64,000 nt of DNA from Triatoma infestans (taxonomy: Eukaryota > Arthropoda > Insecta > Hemiptera > Reduviidae). Numbering within the stretch: the stretch's first letter is position 1; the number at the start of each line of letters is the position of its first letter. Under the pieces are notes generated by a model. That model was not told the origin of the DNA. It saw only the letters and a list, made by a program, of their open reading frames with translations, and searched no databases. Location: positions 19,852 to 83,851 of the forward strand of contig JAAEAF010006124.1 in the NCBI GenBank assembly GCA_011037195.1. Direction: 5' to 3'. Shown one piece after another: positions 36,032 to 49,600 of the stretch. The translations under genes were made by a program, and so were the position numbers.

Positions 36032-37018
36032 AATCTGGTGTGAAACACTCACACAACTTTCTCTTACACATGTTTTCAAAATTATAATTGACAAATGTTT
36101 TAGTTTGTGTACCAAATATAATGAAATTCGTCGAAAACTGACAAAATTGTTCAGTAAATACGCATTTCCGGCTTACTAATTTTTTTAGAATTCGGAAATT
36201 TGGCTATCTATTTATTTCTAATTAATTTTGTTTGAATGATAGAATTGTATAATCAACAATGATAGCAGTATAGAGAAAATTTTTAACTCCACCCCTCCTC
36301 CAAAAGTGCCCTTAAATGAATTTTCCCAGGGAAATGTTTTAAATAAAATTTATAGATCTTTGCATGTTTATATATGAGTTTTCAAGAAAATCGTGTGGAA
36401 AGCCATTTTTGAGCAAATTGCGAAAAAGTAAAAAAAAAAAAAACATTTAGTAAAGTGTTAAAACAAAACGCACTTCCGGTTATCGGATTTTTTTCAAACT
36501 CGGAATTTCAATAACATATTTAATTGTAATTAACATTATTTAGATGACAGAATTGTCTAATAAACTGAAACAGCAGTTAAGATGAAAACCTAACCCCACC
36601 TTTCTCCCCCAGAAGTGCTCTTAAATGAATTTTCGCGGAGAAATGTTTCAAATAAAAGTTGATATACACAACCACCAAGATCACAACCAAGTTTGAAGAA
36701 AATCGTCGGAGCCATTTTTGAGAAAATCGCAAAAACGTCCAAAAAAAAATTTGCAAAGTGGTACTTCCGGTTGAGGAATTTTAACAGATAACGCACCGTC
36801 AAATCTCATGGTGATACCCAAATGTAAATCTCATGGTGATACCCAAGTTTCAGCTTTCTACGGTTTTTTGTTTTTGAGCTATGCTGTTCACACACACACA
36901 CACATTCACACACAACGCACAGATCATTTGCTAAAAACCACTTTTTTGGACTCAGGGGACCTCAAAATTTGACACGATCACAATATTTCCTCTTACTAGG
37001 AGCAAGAGAAAGTAAAAG
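36032..37018 (+). repeat. ACTTCCGG repeat family, copy 5 (complete)
   Basis: Left end AATCTGGTGTGAAACACTCA, right end CTTACTAGGAGCAAGAGAAAG. ETS-like sites: CATTTCCGG (36163, mutated), CACTTCCGGT (36471), ACTTCCGGTT (36763). It carries an extra short duplication of CTCATGGTGATACCCAA at 36807-36843. Lies between OR-B and OR-C. Confidence 0.9.
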
Positions 37019-39239
37019 AAAAGTATACTGGAATCAGATTTGAACTAATACTGTAGCACGCTGCTATGCTCGTGCTTGGCAGTAAGCTAGTTCTTGGTTA
37101 CTGTTCTGTTACAATAATTTCAATAACCATGTACCTACATTTTATATCTTGTCTATTTAAAAAAAAAAAAATACATCTGTTTTCTTAATAGCAACCAAAA
37201 AAAAAGTACGAGAAAAATTAATGTGTAAGAGTCAGCAGTGGAGGTGGTGTTGTGTTTGTTTATGTTTATGTAGTTTAGTTTATTTCATAATCCCAATGTG
37301 AATTTTAGTTACCAAGATCCAAAGGTCAGGTGAGAGTGGAGCAGTCAGAGTTGGCATGTGATGGTGTGCAGAGCTAGTTTGTACTGAGTGTGATTTGTAC
37401 TAAAGAAAGCTCCCTCTCGCCTACCTGCAAGGTTCTCTGGTCTGCGGCCAGTTGCTGCATACATATGTATGTCTGTATATGGTAATAATTTATAGCGTTA
37501 ATGGTATATTTTGAGGTATAATTATATTGTAGTTAGTAGTCAAATAGTTTTAGTTCCAATAATAAGCTTCAATCATATTCAAGTAGTTCTAATTGTCCTA
37601 TCCGGTTGTAACTGTGCGTGTGAGACTCGCCTGTGTATATGGAGTGTGCGTGTGTGTGTATGTGTATGGGCATAGATAGAGTATCTTTCTATAGTAACGA
37701 GGTAAGTAGTAAGCGAGAGACAGCGGCGGGCCTACAAATGATACATCAATGAAACCTAACCTAACTATTAAACAAAAGTACAAGATTTTAAACATAAATT
37801 AATGAACTGAGAAAAATAAATAAATAAACAAAATAAAATAAAAAAAGGAAATGAAAATATATTACATTCAATCTAATTATTTGTCCCCAAAAGTATAAAT
37901 TAATGTAACGGCAAGAGAGAGAACACCGAGAGAAAAACCGAGAAAAAAAACCTCTCTGGTACTCTCTCACTTAAGCAGCCTAGAGTGGGGAGAACCTGTA
38001 TATAAGCCAGTGAGAGATCTAGACATCTATCTATAAATTCAACCATATGCATCACATCATGTCATAACTCTACTCTAACGCTTTATTCTATAAAACTCAT
38101 TACAAGTCCAGTGCAGTTTGTGTAAACTTATAGTTATATTATAACAGTGTCTTCAGATCTCGTTTAATTAATCAATCCCAATTTCTTTCCTCATCAACTC
38201 CATTATATTAATGAAATAAAAAGGTTACTTCCAACCAAAACATAAAAAAAAAACATATTCAGATGCACCACCACAATTTCCCAGGACTTACCTTAGTTTT
38301 CTTTTGTCTCCACTAGGAAACTGCTTTTCTTCCATCCTTCTTTGTATTCTTCCAACTCCCTACAAACTTCACCTGGAACCGTTGAAGGAGAGTGATACCG
38401 TGAGGTGAGAAGAAAGGTGTAAATCCGACGATCGTCGTTTAGATCGTTCCCTCTGACTGCATTTCTTCTCAAAGTAAAAACAGAAAATTCCATACGTGGT
38501 TTACCTCTTCCGCATTGTTGCCATAGCAGTCTCGTCACAATTCCATAATCCTACTGCTTAATAATTAAATATTAATCCTAACAAAATACTACTTAATATT
38601 AACACTAAACATAGCCTAACTTAAAATTAAAATTACCAACTAGCTAAACATAATCATTAAATGCTAACTTATTCAAACTTAAAATTAAAATTACCAACTA
38701 GCTAAACATAATCATTAAATGCTAACTTATTCAAACTACTTAACCTAAGAACTAGCCTAACGATTTACTATAAAACAGACATCACGATAGCTGTGGAAAG
38801 TAAAAGAAAGAAAGGGGTTGGACCAAATAGGGAAGAAAAGTTTAGTTTGTTTTTTCTCTCTCTAACTTTTACACGTAATAATCATCAGGGCAACAAAATA
38901 AACAGCAATGACTAAAAACAGAAAACAACAAACACACTTATTTTATGATACAAAAATGATAAAAATGACAATAAATTATATCATGTAATAAGCATACCTG
39001 TGTTTTTTCTATAATAAAATATAATTATGGATGCCATAACATAATTCCACAATCAACAACTTTAAATTACATAAAAAATTTCAATACTACCTGTAAACAG
39101 TAGTTAGAGAAGATAAAAAAAAATACGTAAAATAACCTTATACATAGCCAAAGTCTAGAAGAAATAACAAAAAATATAACCTCAGCGTAAATGATATTAT
39201 CCAATCAAATTACAGTATATTGCACTGAGATTAGAAATT
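37019..39239. other. Intergenic between OR-B and OR-C, no gene recognised
   Basis: Contains purine-rich and GC-richer blocks (37320-37740, 37904-38030) and a TATA-like GTATATAAGCC at 37996. It may include a decayed LTR beginning TGTAACGG at 37904, but no matching end or target duplication was found. The minus-strand frame 38293-38538 has no recognised family. Confidence 0.35.
38620..38735. repeat. Perfect tandem duplication, 58-bp unit
   Basis: Two head-to-tail copies starting CTTAAAATTAAAATTACC at 38620 and 38678, identical throughout, so recent in origin. No function apparent. Confidence 0.9.
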
Positions 39240-39770
39240 TCAGATTTTTTCATTATTATAAGTAATTGGGTCATTTCTTTGAACAGTCTTTTAAATTTAT
39301 TAGATTCTTTCCCAAATATTTTAACATTTTCATAATCGAAGGAAGTTATGGGTATTTTCCAAAGAATGCTGTATGCAAGAGCACAAAACTTTGTTTGTTT
39401 TTTTTATTTACTTGATAAATGCTCAGAAATACTGTTTTTTAAATATTGTTTAGTTTCTCCAATGTAGACGGCAAGACAATCTTGGCAATGTAATTTGTAA
39501 ACCAGATTGCTTTGCTGTTCAATAGGAATTTTACTTTTTGTCATTGAAAAGATTGTATCACATAAACGGTTTGCCTACTTTGCTTGAGTTTGTTTGAGTG
39601 TTTCAGTCACTCCTTTTAATGTAAACTATTGATTTATAAGGTTTATTTTCTTCAGTGGAGGCCAATGAAACATGTGAATTAATAAGATTTTTGGATTTAT
39701 ATGTTGATACAATGATTTGTTTTTGTTGCGATACAATAATATGTTACTGATCAGTTTTTTTGGTGGGTGG
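39240..39770 (-). pseudogene. Penelope-like retroelement, GIY-YIG endonuclease remnant
   Basis: Seen on the minus strand: KSIVYIK, then frameshifted GVTETLKQTQAK and MTKSKIPIEQQSN, continuing directly into VYKLHCQDCLAVYIGETKQ, LKNSISEHLSSK-stop, then CALAYSILWKIPITSF and DYENVKIFGKESNKFKRLF. Known: Penelope-like elements encode a reverse transcriptase followed by a GIY-YIG nuclease whose hallmark is a C..C pair, then YIG-T, then an Arg/His region and a downstream catalytic Glu (here in KESN). The YIG and Glu are present, but stops and frameshifts show it is dead. The full reverse transcriptase upstream (higher coordinates) was not found. Confidence 0.8.
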
Positions 39771-41259
39771 GTGGGGGAGGAAGTTATTCATAAGTAAAGT
39801 ATCGTGTACTATTTTTAAAGTAGAATCACTTAAATTTAATGCTTTACATTTATCAATAGATTAAATATAAATAATATAATTTTGATTAAGTTTAACTTAA
39901 TGTTCTGTAAATTTTCTGAAGTCAATCTTCTCATTTTCAGTGGACAACATTCTACTAGACTATATCATACATACATTCTTCCCAGTTTTTATATTCTTTT
40001 TAACTATTGTAGACAAAATATAATATTTAACGTGAATGTAAACTTCTCACTTGTTTAATTGCCATAATCGCTTGCGCTCGTGCGGGCAAACTTTATTTAG
40101 ATTAAGGAAAAATGGGGCACTTTACACTCTTGACAAATAAATATTATTTTTTTTATGGCAGCATGAAATGAAAACGACACTTATAATAATTCTACTCTAG
40201 GTTTTTATGTCCCACTTGTGTTGCCTATGTTAAGGTTTAATTTATTTTTTCTCCCTCTCTCTCCTTCTATATGCGTTTGTTACATTCTCTCATTATTTTA
40301 CATATGATTTAATGAACTACTAATTCCATACGTAATGGAATCGTTTGTTGTGTGTGAATCCTGGAGTAGCAGATGTCTTGAAGAGGGCGGAAGTTAGTTG
40401 AGAGATTTTGGGAAGTTAGTGCTCGAATAATTAAACGGTTTATATAAAAATAACTATAATTGAACAATACTTTGAACGTTAGAAATGGTAACTAATAATT
40501 ATAATAAAATACTTAGTAATAAATAGAAGATAAATTAGAATGATAAAATAACTGAACTAAAGTGCACAATTAAGAGAATGATAAGTTTGAATATAACCGT
40601 GTATAATAATTGCCGCTTGTGTATATAGACGTGCTCGTTAGGCCGTAGATGATATAGTAATCCTCTCGTCATATATGATAGAGTTTATATATTACTGTTG
40701 TTCACACTCACACCAAGACATCTGTCCTAGTGTGCGACCTTCGTAGTTTGATGACCTTATTCAGGTCAGTGATCAACCTTTTCAGTGCTTGCTTTTTGAT
40801 GTACAGTATTGACGAAAAGGCTTTGTTAATCGTTTGTTTGGCCGCGGCTGTCTTGAAGCCGGCGGCCGATTGCTGGTTTATTATTGCCACCCTTTGTTAA
40901 GATAGCAGCTGGCTGGAACCACTAGTTGTAAATTATTATTTCTTTGGTGTTTGACTTTGCCATGGCAAAGTCATTGACACATAGAAGGTTATTCGCCATG
41001 ATTTCCGAAGATTTTCTCTTTTTTATTCAAATTTATATTAAAAAAACTTTCACTTTTACAAGAATACTTTAGGATGTAAGTAGTAAAAAAAAAAATATAT
41101 ATATTTTTTATTCAAGGCATCAACAAAAAAAAATACAAGAAAGCAAATCTGAAGCACGCCCAAGTTAGAAGCCGAAGCTGTTTATGTCTTGAAAAACTGT
41201 ATTAAAATGCCTTAAAATTATAATAAGATGTTTATACAACAATGGCCAGAGAAGCTTTT
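39771..41259. other. Intergenic, one unassigned reading frame
   Basis: AT-rich up to about 40590. At 40708-40890 on the minus strand a frame reads …SAAGFKTAAAKQTINKAFSS and ILYIKKQALKRLITDLNKVI, lysine-rich and helix-like, followed at 40990-40900 by MANNLLCVNDFAMAKSNTKE in another frame. This may be the start of a decayed transposable-element protein. I do not recognise it. Confidence 0.3.
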
Positions 41260-41515
41260 AAAGAAATAAGTATTGTCTTAAAGAAAAGAAGAATTTGTTG
41301 CTGTACTTTTCGGATACCATTAGTGGCCCTTCTTCAGGAGATCTTTAGGGTAGCAGAGGAGTGAACGTTAAGATTGAAATGAAAAAACATTTTCTTTTTT
41401 CATTTCAATCTCAACGTTCTCAAACTTCATTCCTCTGCTACCATAATAAAAAATCGCTCCTAAAGAATGGCACCAATGGTACACGTCAAAATTAATTTCT
41501 TTAAATCTTATATTC
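41260..41515. repeat. Palindromic element of a second family with paired hammerhead-like motifs
   Basis: A tight inverted repeat (GGTAGCAGAGGAGTGAACG at 41350 against …CATTCCTCTGCTACC ending 41442). Outside it, the minus strand of the left arm reads CTGAAGA…GGTATCCGAAAAGTAC (41338-41303) and the plus strand of the right arm reads CTAAAGA…GGTACACGTCAAAA (41459-41491), which are diverged copies of the same hammerhead-like string. The architecture parallels the 31.7-kb element. Confidence 0.65.
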
Positions 41516-42308
41516 AAATAGTTCTTTTTTTTGTTTGTTTTGTTTTTAATAAAATTTATTGGCTGGACATAATTGTTGAAAAACAGCAACAATATAAAAA
41601 AAAAAGTTGATTTTCGGAATCTAAGGAAATATTTCTGGGCATAGTATCAAAATCTGTCTTTTTTTTTTTTCTTGAACCAAGAATCTGGCCATTTAAATCT
41701 GTAAGATACTATTATTTACAAACTATATGATAGTATTTCTCAATCCAAAACTCACGCAGAGTACTAGTGAAAATATTCAATTTTTTTTTTTTTAATTACG
41801 GAGCAGTGGCTACATATTTTTAATATATTATTTTATTCAGTATAACAATAAACCTTTGTTCTACGTTTGGCCATCATTTAATAAGATAATGTAATTATAA
41901 TAAAAATTCTATTACAACAATGTGATTTGCTGCTTTTATCTTTAATTTTTTACTTTTATTTGAATTGCATCATAAAAATATTCATTTTATATTTAAAGAA
42001 AGTTTTGTAGACCAGGTTGAAAAACGTTGCTAAGTAAATAAAAAAAGGACATATACCTAAAATGTATTGATGGTGGTGGATGGACAATTTTTTTCTTAAA
42101 ACGGACAATTTCACAAAAAACTTGGGCGTTTTGTAAAACTAATATATCGAATACTAAATTCGATGAAATTGTAATGAAAAGTTGCAAGTGACATTGCTAA
42201 ATTAGTGTTTAAGAAGTGTGTGCGCTAATTATTGTTTAAAAACAAATATTATTTTGTTTTTTAAAGCAGAATTCTTGATAAGTAATTATTTATATATTTT
42301 TTCCAATA
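41516..42308. other. 3' flank of OR-C
   Basis: AT-rich with several homopolymer runs (T at 41661-41671 and 41780-41793). No gene recognised; it should contain the OR-C polyadenylation site. Confidence 0.35.
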
Positions 42309-45300
42309 TTATCTCATAGCTTTCAGCATATTAAAGTAAGAGAATGATGCTTGAACTATCTGAAACATAATAATTAAAATTAATTAATTGATTGCATTAA
42401 TTAGCTAAAGAGATTATCGGAAAAAATTTACTGAATAAATTAAAATCAAAAGATCTAAACATTATTTTAATACATTCTGTCTAATTGTTTGAAAAAAAAA
42501 CTAAATTTTTACTTTCTCTTACTCCTAGTAAAGAGGAAAGTATTGTAATCGTGTCAAATTTTCGATATCGGGTTTTCACCGAAAATATCCGTTTTGAGGT
42601 CCCCTGAGTCCAAATAAAAACTGGCTTGGTCTGTGTGGGTGTGTGTGTGTATGTATGTGAACAGCATAGCTCAAAAACAAAAAACCGTAGGAAGTTGATA
42701 CTTGATATTCCGTTTAGGTCTCACCATGGGATCTGACAGTGTGTTATCTGCCATAATTCTTATATCGGAAGTACCACTTTACTAGTTTTTTTTTTTTTTT
42801 TTTTACGTTTTTGCGATTTCTCAAAAATGGCTGCTCCGACGATTTTCATCAAATATCGTATATCAACTACACATACAAAGAGCTACAACATTTATTTGAA
42901 ACATTTCTCCTGAAAATTCATTTAAGGGCACTTTTAGAGGAGGGGTGGAGTTAGGTTTTTATCTAAAGTGCTATTCAATTTATTAGACAATTCTGTCATC
43001 TAAAAAACTGTTGTTGAAATTCCGAGTTTGAAAAAAAAATCGGATGACCGGAAGTGGGTTTACTTTACCACTTTACTAAATAATTTTTTCATTTTTTTGC
43101 AATTTACTCATAAATGGTTCCAAGATTTTCTTGAAACTTCTCATATAAGCTACTCATACAATGATCTAGAACTTTTATTTAAAACATTTCTCTGGGAAAC
43201 TTCATTTAAGGGCCTTTTAAGGGAGGGGTGGGGTTATGTTTTTCTCAAAAGTACTATCACACTTGATAAAGTATAATTGGATGATAGATTATACAATTCT
43301 ATCATCCAAAAAAACATTAATTAGAAATAAATAAATGGCCAAAATTTCGAGTTTCAAGGAAATTAGTAAACCGGAAGTACGATTTTACTGATCATTAAAT
43401 TTGCTACACAAACTATAAAATTTGTCAATTATAATTTTGATAACTGGAGTAAGAGAAAGTTGTGTGAGTGTTTCACACCAGATTTTTTTTTTTTAAATAA
43501 ATCCATTACATGATTTGTACAGAATACCTCGCTGAAACCTTTTACAGAGAATTCTTGTAATCCTCCGCCTGATATGGTTTTATCCTTGGTACTTCCAGTT
43601 GCAATAATGAGAAGGCATTTTTGAGATTTAATGGATTCCTTATACCATGGAATATCATATACAACTTCCCTTATACGATCCCACTGATATAAAAATATAA
43701 TTAGTTTATTTTCATTAAAAAAAATCTCACACGATTTAGTTAATACCATTTTTAATTACCCAATCTGTCATTTTCTGACCAAACCAGCAATAACAACCTA
43801 TAACAACCAATTCTGAAAATAGAAGAGTTATAAATTCTGTAATCAAAAAAGAAGAACTTTTTGGATCCTGAAAAATCGAAACAACAAATTTAGATATTTA
43901 GATTTACATAAATCGTTTTTGTCATAATATTATTAATTATTAACAAGTATACGTACTTACAGTAAGCATATAAATAAGTGTACAAATCATGACACCTGAA
44001 GTTAAACTCAGTGTAAAAAGAAATGCGCTATATATATTTTGAAATAAATCAAAACATCTGTAAATTCAAAATGTTTTCAAACACTATTAAATATCATGAG
44101 AAATATAAAATAACACAAATCCAGCAATTAATAGAGACAAGTTATATTTTTAGGCCTTAGTTTGCTCTCTACAACTTAATTTTAATTTACAACAATCTGT
44201 GCTTTTGTAAGCATGAACAGGTCCCAGGAACCAAAAATTGTTAGCGCCAAATTAGTTCATTTAATATGCTTTTCTGCAAACGTTTGCAGAAGAAAAAAGA
44301 GGATGTGGGAAAAGCAAAAAATTGAAGAAATACAAGAGCAATATGACGGTAGAAATACAAGAAAGTTTTATAAAGGTGTAAAAGACATAAAGACCGGTTA
44401 CAGACAGCACATGGATTTTTGTAAAGATAAGGAAGGAAATATTTTAGGGGCAAGAGGAGACATTGTAAGAAGGTGGACAGAATACTTCCGAGAAGCGCTT
44501 AATGCAGTAGAAATTGTGAGAGATGGCATTGGCCAGGAAGTAAGATCTGAAGAAATACCACCGGAAAAGGAAGAGATTGAGGAAATAATCATGGCGCTGA
44601 AAAATAATAGGTCACCAGGTATAGATGAGATCTCAGCTGAGCTCTTGAAAAGTGGTGGAGATACCTTAGTGGAAGCAATTTATAATCTTGTACATCAGAT
44701 CTGGATACAAGAAGAAATGCCGGAAGAGTGGAGTGTGGCTATCCTTTGCCCTATATACAAGAAGGGAGACAAGCTCAGTTGTGCCAATTATAGAGGAATA
44801 GTTCTTGCCTACAATATATAAAGTTTTGTCCATTGCTATTAATAAGAGGCTAACCGCATGGGGTGAAAAAACGATCGGCGATTACAAGTGCGGTGTTAGG
44901 AAGAACAGATCAACGGTGGATCAAATTTTTTCTGTAAGGCAAATGCATGAAAAGGCGTATGAGCACCATTTTTTCTTAGATTTTAAACAGGCTTACGACT
45001 CGGTGCACAGGGATGAGCTAATAAATGCAAGGAGAAGTTTAGGAATTCCATGTAAACTGATAAGTCTGGCAGGAATGACATTGAAAAGTACAAAATGTCG
45101 AGTAAAAGTACAAAATGTACTCTCGAAGTGTTTCAATGTAACCTGTGGTTTAAGGCAAGGTGATCCAGTTGCTCCATGTTTAACCTGGCATTAGAATGGG
45201 TAGTACGAGCAATTAAAACCAACCCAAATGGGACAATTTATACCAGACTGACCCAGCATCTCGCTTACGCAGATGATATCCTCATTTTCCGACGTACCAA

Positions 45301-46091
45301 AGCTGCGTTAGAAGGGATCCTGGAAGAATTTGAAAGAAGAGCAAGGTTTACAAGTTAATATTGAGAAATCCTTGTATATGCAATCATCCAGGAACCAAGT
45401 AGTCAGCAGTGGTATGGTATGTATCAATGGAAAAGACTTTCCTACTGGCAACAGTTTTAAATATCTGGGAGCGATCGTGAATAGCACAAATGCAATCGAA
45501 CCTGAAATTAAAGCTAGACTTGCAGCCGGCAATAGATGTCTCTTTGCGCTGGCGAAAGTTATGAGTTTTAGATAGCTATCAAGTGGCGCCAACATAACGC
45601 TATACAAGGCAGTAATAAGGCCAGGTGACATATGCTAGCGAGACATGGGTATTGTCAAAAGAAAGTGCTAAATTGCTTGGAATATGGGAGTGAAAGGTTT
45701 TAAGGAAAATATTTGGCCCAAGAATTGAAAACGGACAGTGGCGTACAAGAAAGAATGACGAGCTATACCAGCTGTTTGAAGAGCTAGATATCGTCACTCT
45801 TGTAAGAAAGTTTCAACTCCGATGGATAGGTCATGTAGAAAGAATGGACGAAGATAGACTGCCAAAAAAACTCCTTTATGGACGACCAGACGGTGCCCGA
45901 CGAAGAGGAAGACCACGCTTGCGGTGGATAGATAACGTCCAGGATGACCTATCAATGTTGTTGGGAATCCGAAGAAGGAGGGCAAAAGCCCAAGATAGAG
46001 ATGGCTGGCAAAAACTTGTGGATGAGGCCTGGGTGCGCTAGGACTGTTGAGCCGATGAAATATATAATAAATAATAATAATAATAATAATA

Positions 46092-46135
<44 letters not shown>

Positions 46136-46611
46136 TGCTTTTCTAAATATTGTAACAATCAATTTATTCAAATGTAGAAATATTACATAATTTTCAAAAT
46201 CATTAACGTCATCAAAATTGACAGATTTCATCGTTTCTAATTAATTGCAATGATTTTTTTTTTTTAATTCAGCCAGAACATTATGTTCTCTTCAAACATT
46301 TCTACCTCTTTAAGTTCCTGAAAATCCCTTTCATAATATTGCCCCTGCTAAATATTGCTCACTAAATTTCAGGATTTCGTTCATAACCACCAGAAAGCCT
46401 AGTCGCTTCTAAGTAGATTCTGCATCTAATATACTGTAACGTAGCCACTAGTGCCATCTAGGGGAAGAAGCAGGCACCTCAAGTTCCCCTTGTGGCTGCT
46501 GGGAAGCGCTAGCGAGGCGCTTCTAGATCCTTCTACAGCGTTCTCCCACGGCCTAGATGTTCCAGAAACTTCCAGAACCTTCTCCAGTGTTATAAATAGA
46601 AGAAGAATAGC

Positions 46612-46653
<42 letters not shown>

Positions 46654-49600
46654 TATCGTTACAAATGGAGTGCGCGCTTGTTAAAACTGAATAAAAAGTG
46701 AACTGAGATTACTTTTGTTAGTTTATACAGGGCATTTAAGGGTTTTATTTGTAATTTATTGCGTTGAACAATAAATTGGTGTTGTTAGAAGTTTAGTGTA
46801 TTTTATCTAAACCGAACCCACTTAGCAACTAGTTGCAGTAGCTAGTTTGAAAAGTTACAATACACTTAGTTAATGCAGTGGATGTGACCCTATCTGAATG
46901 TAAGCGAACTGGCCTGTTATACTCTACGCGACATTCATTCTCACAACAGCCTTGATGCATTAATCAATATCGAAACTGAGATCAAATTCGGCACTGATAT
47001 CCCATACCGAAAATCATTTGGCATAGGTCCACAAAGAGGATCCGCTGAATGACTCAAATTGTATTACAGCTTCATAACGGAAATAGGCTCTAAAAAAAAA
47101 AATTAAATTCTTCTTATTAAACTCTTCCTTCTGCCAAAAACGTTTCAGTTTGGATGATCGCAAGAAGGTCTTTCAAGAATAACTTCGATGAGTGAATGTT
47201 ATATTTTCTAGCCAGTGAAAATTTCTTAATGGGAAGATTAGTAGGTATGAAAATACCAGTGAACTATATTAAGAAGTAAGGGTACAATTCAGTGATCCCC
47301 CAACGATTTGACCCAGCTCATGAGAAGCTAAAGTGATTTGTGGACCAGGCTGATGAGTTAGGCAGTGTAATGTTTGATTACGAATCCTTCGTTTTTAAAA
47401 TCGCCCACTGGCAGAACCTGGCCATTTCCGAACTTTTGTGCCAATGAATTGTTTTTATTATTTCATAGTTGCCATATCTCTTTTGGGATTTTATCGTTAT
47501 TTCACCTTTTGAAAATGAAATAATATTTGATAGAAAGAAGAGAAAGGCAAGGAGTTAATATATTTAATTCTACCAAACCAAGGTTGAAGATGTGAAATTG
47601 GTAGAGATTCTCTTTGTTACGATTCGTGAAGAGATACATTGATACATTGTACAGAGTTACATTGATATTATGCTCATAGTTATAATTCATACTCCGAGGT
47701 TAAATTCTATGTATACCTTGAGATATGCTAAGAAAAAGCATAGAAATTAAAGAGATGTCCAGACCACACAGTATGGAATCTTGATTAACTCAAGAGACGT
47801 ACAAAACATTTTTCACCATCCCGCTTTTGTTCTATAAAGTTAATATGAATATGAATATGGACTTTGAGATTTTAAATAACCTCATGATACTGAATGGTTC
47901 TTGATAATCATGGCAAACTCGGTTTCTTATCAAAGAATGATTTTAATGATGTCTTTCCAAAGAAAAACATTCATGTGCTAAGTACCATTCATCGGAAGGA
48001 ACTTTACGACTGAACCTTTTTTTAAGGTACTTTGTCCAAATCCAATATTTTGGAACTTAACTGCTTTGGAAGCAGCCGACTTTAAATAGATTCCACGAAG
48101 TGTAGGTACATTGAAACAAACTATTGTTCTTTATACATATAATATCAATCTGAATTAGAAAATTCTAAGATTCATTAAATTTGCCAGCCTAACTAATAAA
48201 CTTCAAGTTGATTATAAATAAAAAAAATATTGGAAACTCTATTTACTTTAAAAGCAGATGATGTCTTTGCACTATGTAGCTCAATCTGGTTTTAATAAAT
48301 ATTTCTCTTTCAGGACAATTTTCTTTTATTTTTTCTTCACCACCAACAGGATCTGTTTCAAATGTATCTTTTATGATTATGGATAGAATTTCAAATTGTC
48401 CACACAACTGTTTGGCATGTATTACATAAGAAAGGACAGTAGCTAAATGTCCACCTGCTAAATTCACTCCAACTATCAGTTGAAATGCACAAACAGCAAA
48501 GTATCTGTGAACATTGAGAAGTTTAATATTAGTAATAATATGTTGGATAAGTGGCCAGCCCAGTTCCTTTTTTGATAGAAGAAAAATTAAGATCTCTGTA
48601 CTACGTTTAGAAAGAAATAAATAAGCATAAACCTATATATAATTTCATCACACCAGTTTTGAATAGTCTAGTGCAGTGGTCGGCAAAACGCGGCTCGCGA
48701 GCCGTATGTGGCTCTTTGACTTCTTGGCTACGGCTCTTTCACGAAGTGTTTAGTTCAGGCACGGAATATTATTTATTAACTTGCCTTGTAAGAGACGAGT
48801 AAACATTTTTGAAACGCAAGCCTACAGAAAAGAGGCATATTTTTAGGAACCAACAATAGCACGGGCAGTCGCTCGCAGTCATGTTTATCATTATCTCCGT
48901 CGCATTGCTCCGCACCGAAATGTATTTCAACTATTTGTAGTTAAAATACTTTTCGGGGGGCAGCAATTCAACAAACAAAGCAGCATAGATACAAAATGTT
49001 TTTCCAAATTTATTGTTTTACCATTCTTCGGTCGGGCGACTGGGACGATGACGGCGCATGCGATTGTTCCTTAGTTGTGCAAGCGTGCCCAGTCAGCACT
49101 CAGCCAGCAGTCTTACAGCCCAGTAATTAAATTATAATCCGTAAATCTTTCGAGTGACGTAAAAGTGTGTATATTTTAAATTCATAAAATTTATATATTA
49201 CTAGTTGTACATATGTTAGTCATCTATTTAATACAGTTATATATATATTTCCGTCTACAGATTCCACAGGTATTTAATGATCATTTTTTTTCACTTTTGT
49301 TATAATTTTGTGTTTAATACTTTATTTAAACTCAAAATGCAACATTTTTTTAGGTGCCCAGCATGGCTATTAAGAAAAAGCAAAGAAAAACGGAAGATGA
49401 AAACCGTGAATTCAAAGTGGAGTGGACAGAAAACTTTGCCTTTATCCAAAACTTAAATGGTCTTCCGACCTGTCTGATTTGTCAAGAAAAAATGGCACAT
49501 AACAAAAAATTCTAATTTAGAAAGACACTTTACGACTAAACACGAATCATTTAGCTTCAAATATCCGGTTGGTGGAAGAAAGCAGTCGAGGAACTCCAGA

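Noticed and set aside
37904..38130. LTR starting TGTAACGG with a TATA box at 37996
   Set aside because: No matching CA end, no inverted terminal pair and no target duplication could be located.
45794..46231. Minus-strand 145-aa frame through the (TAA)n tract and the plus-strand Asn/Ile-rich frame
   Set aside because: Both are translations of the microsatellite tail of the RTE element.
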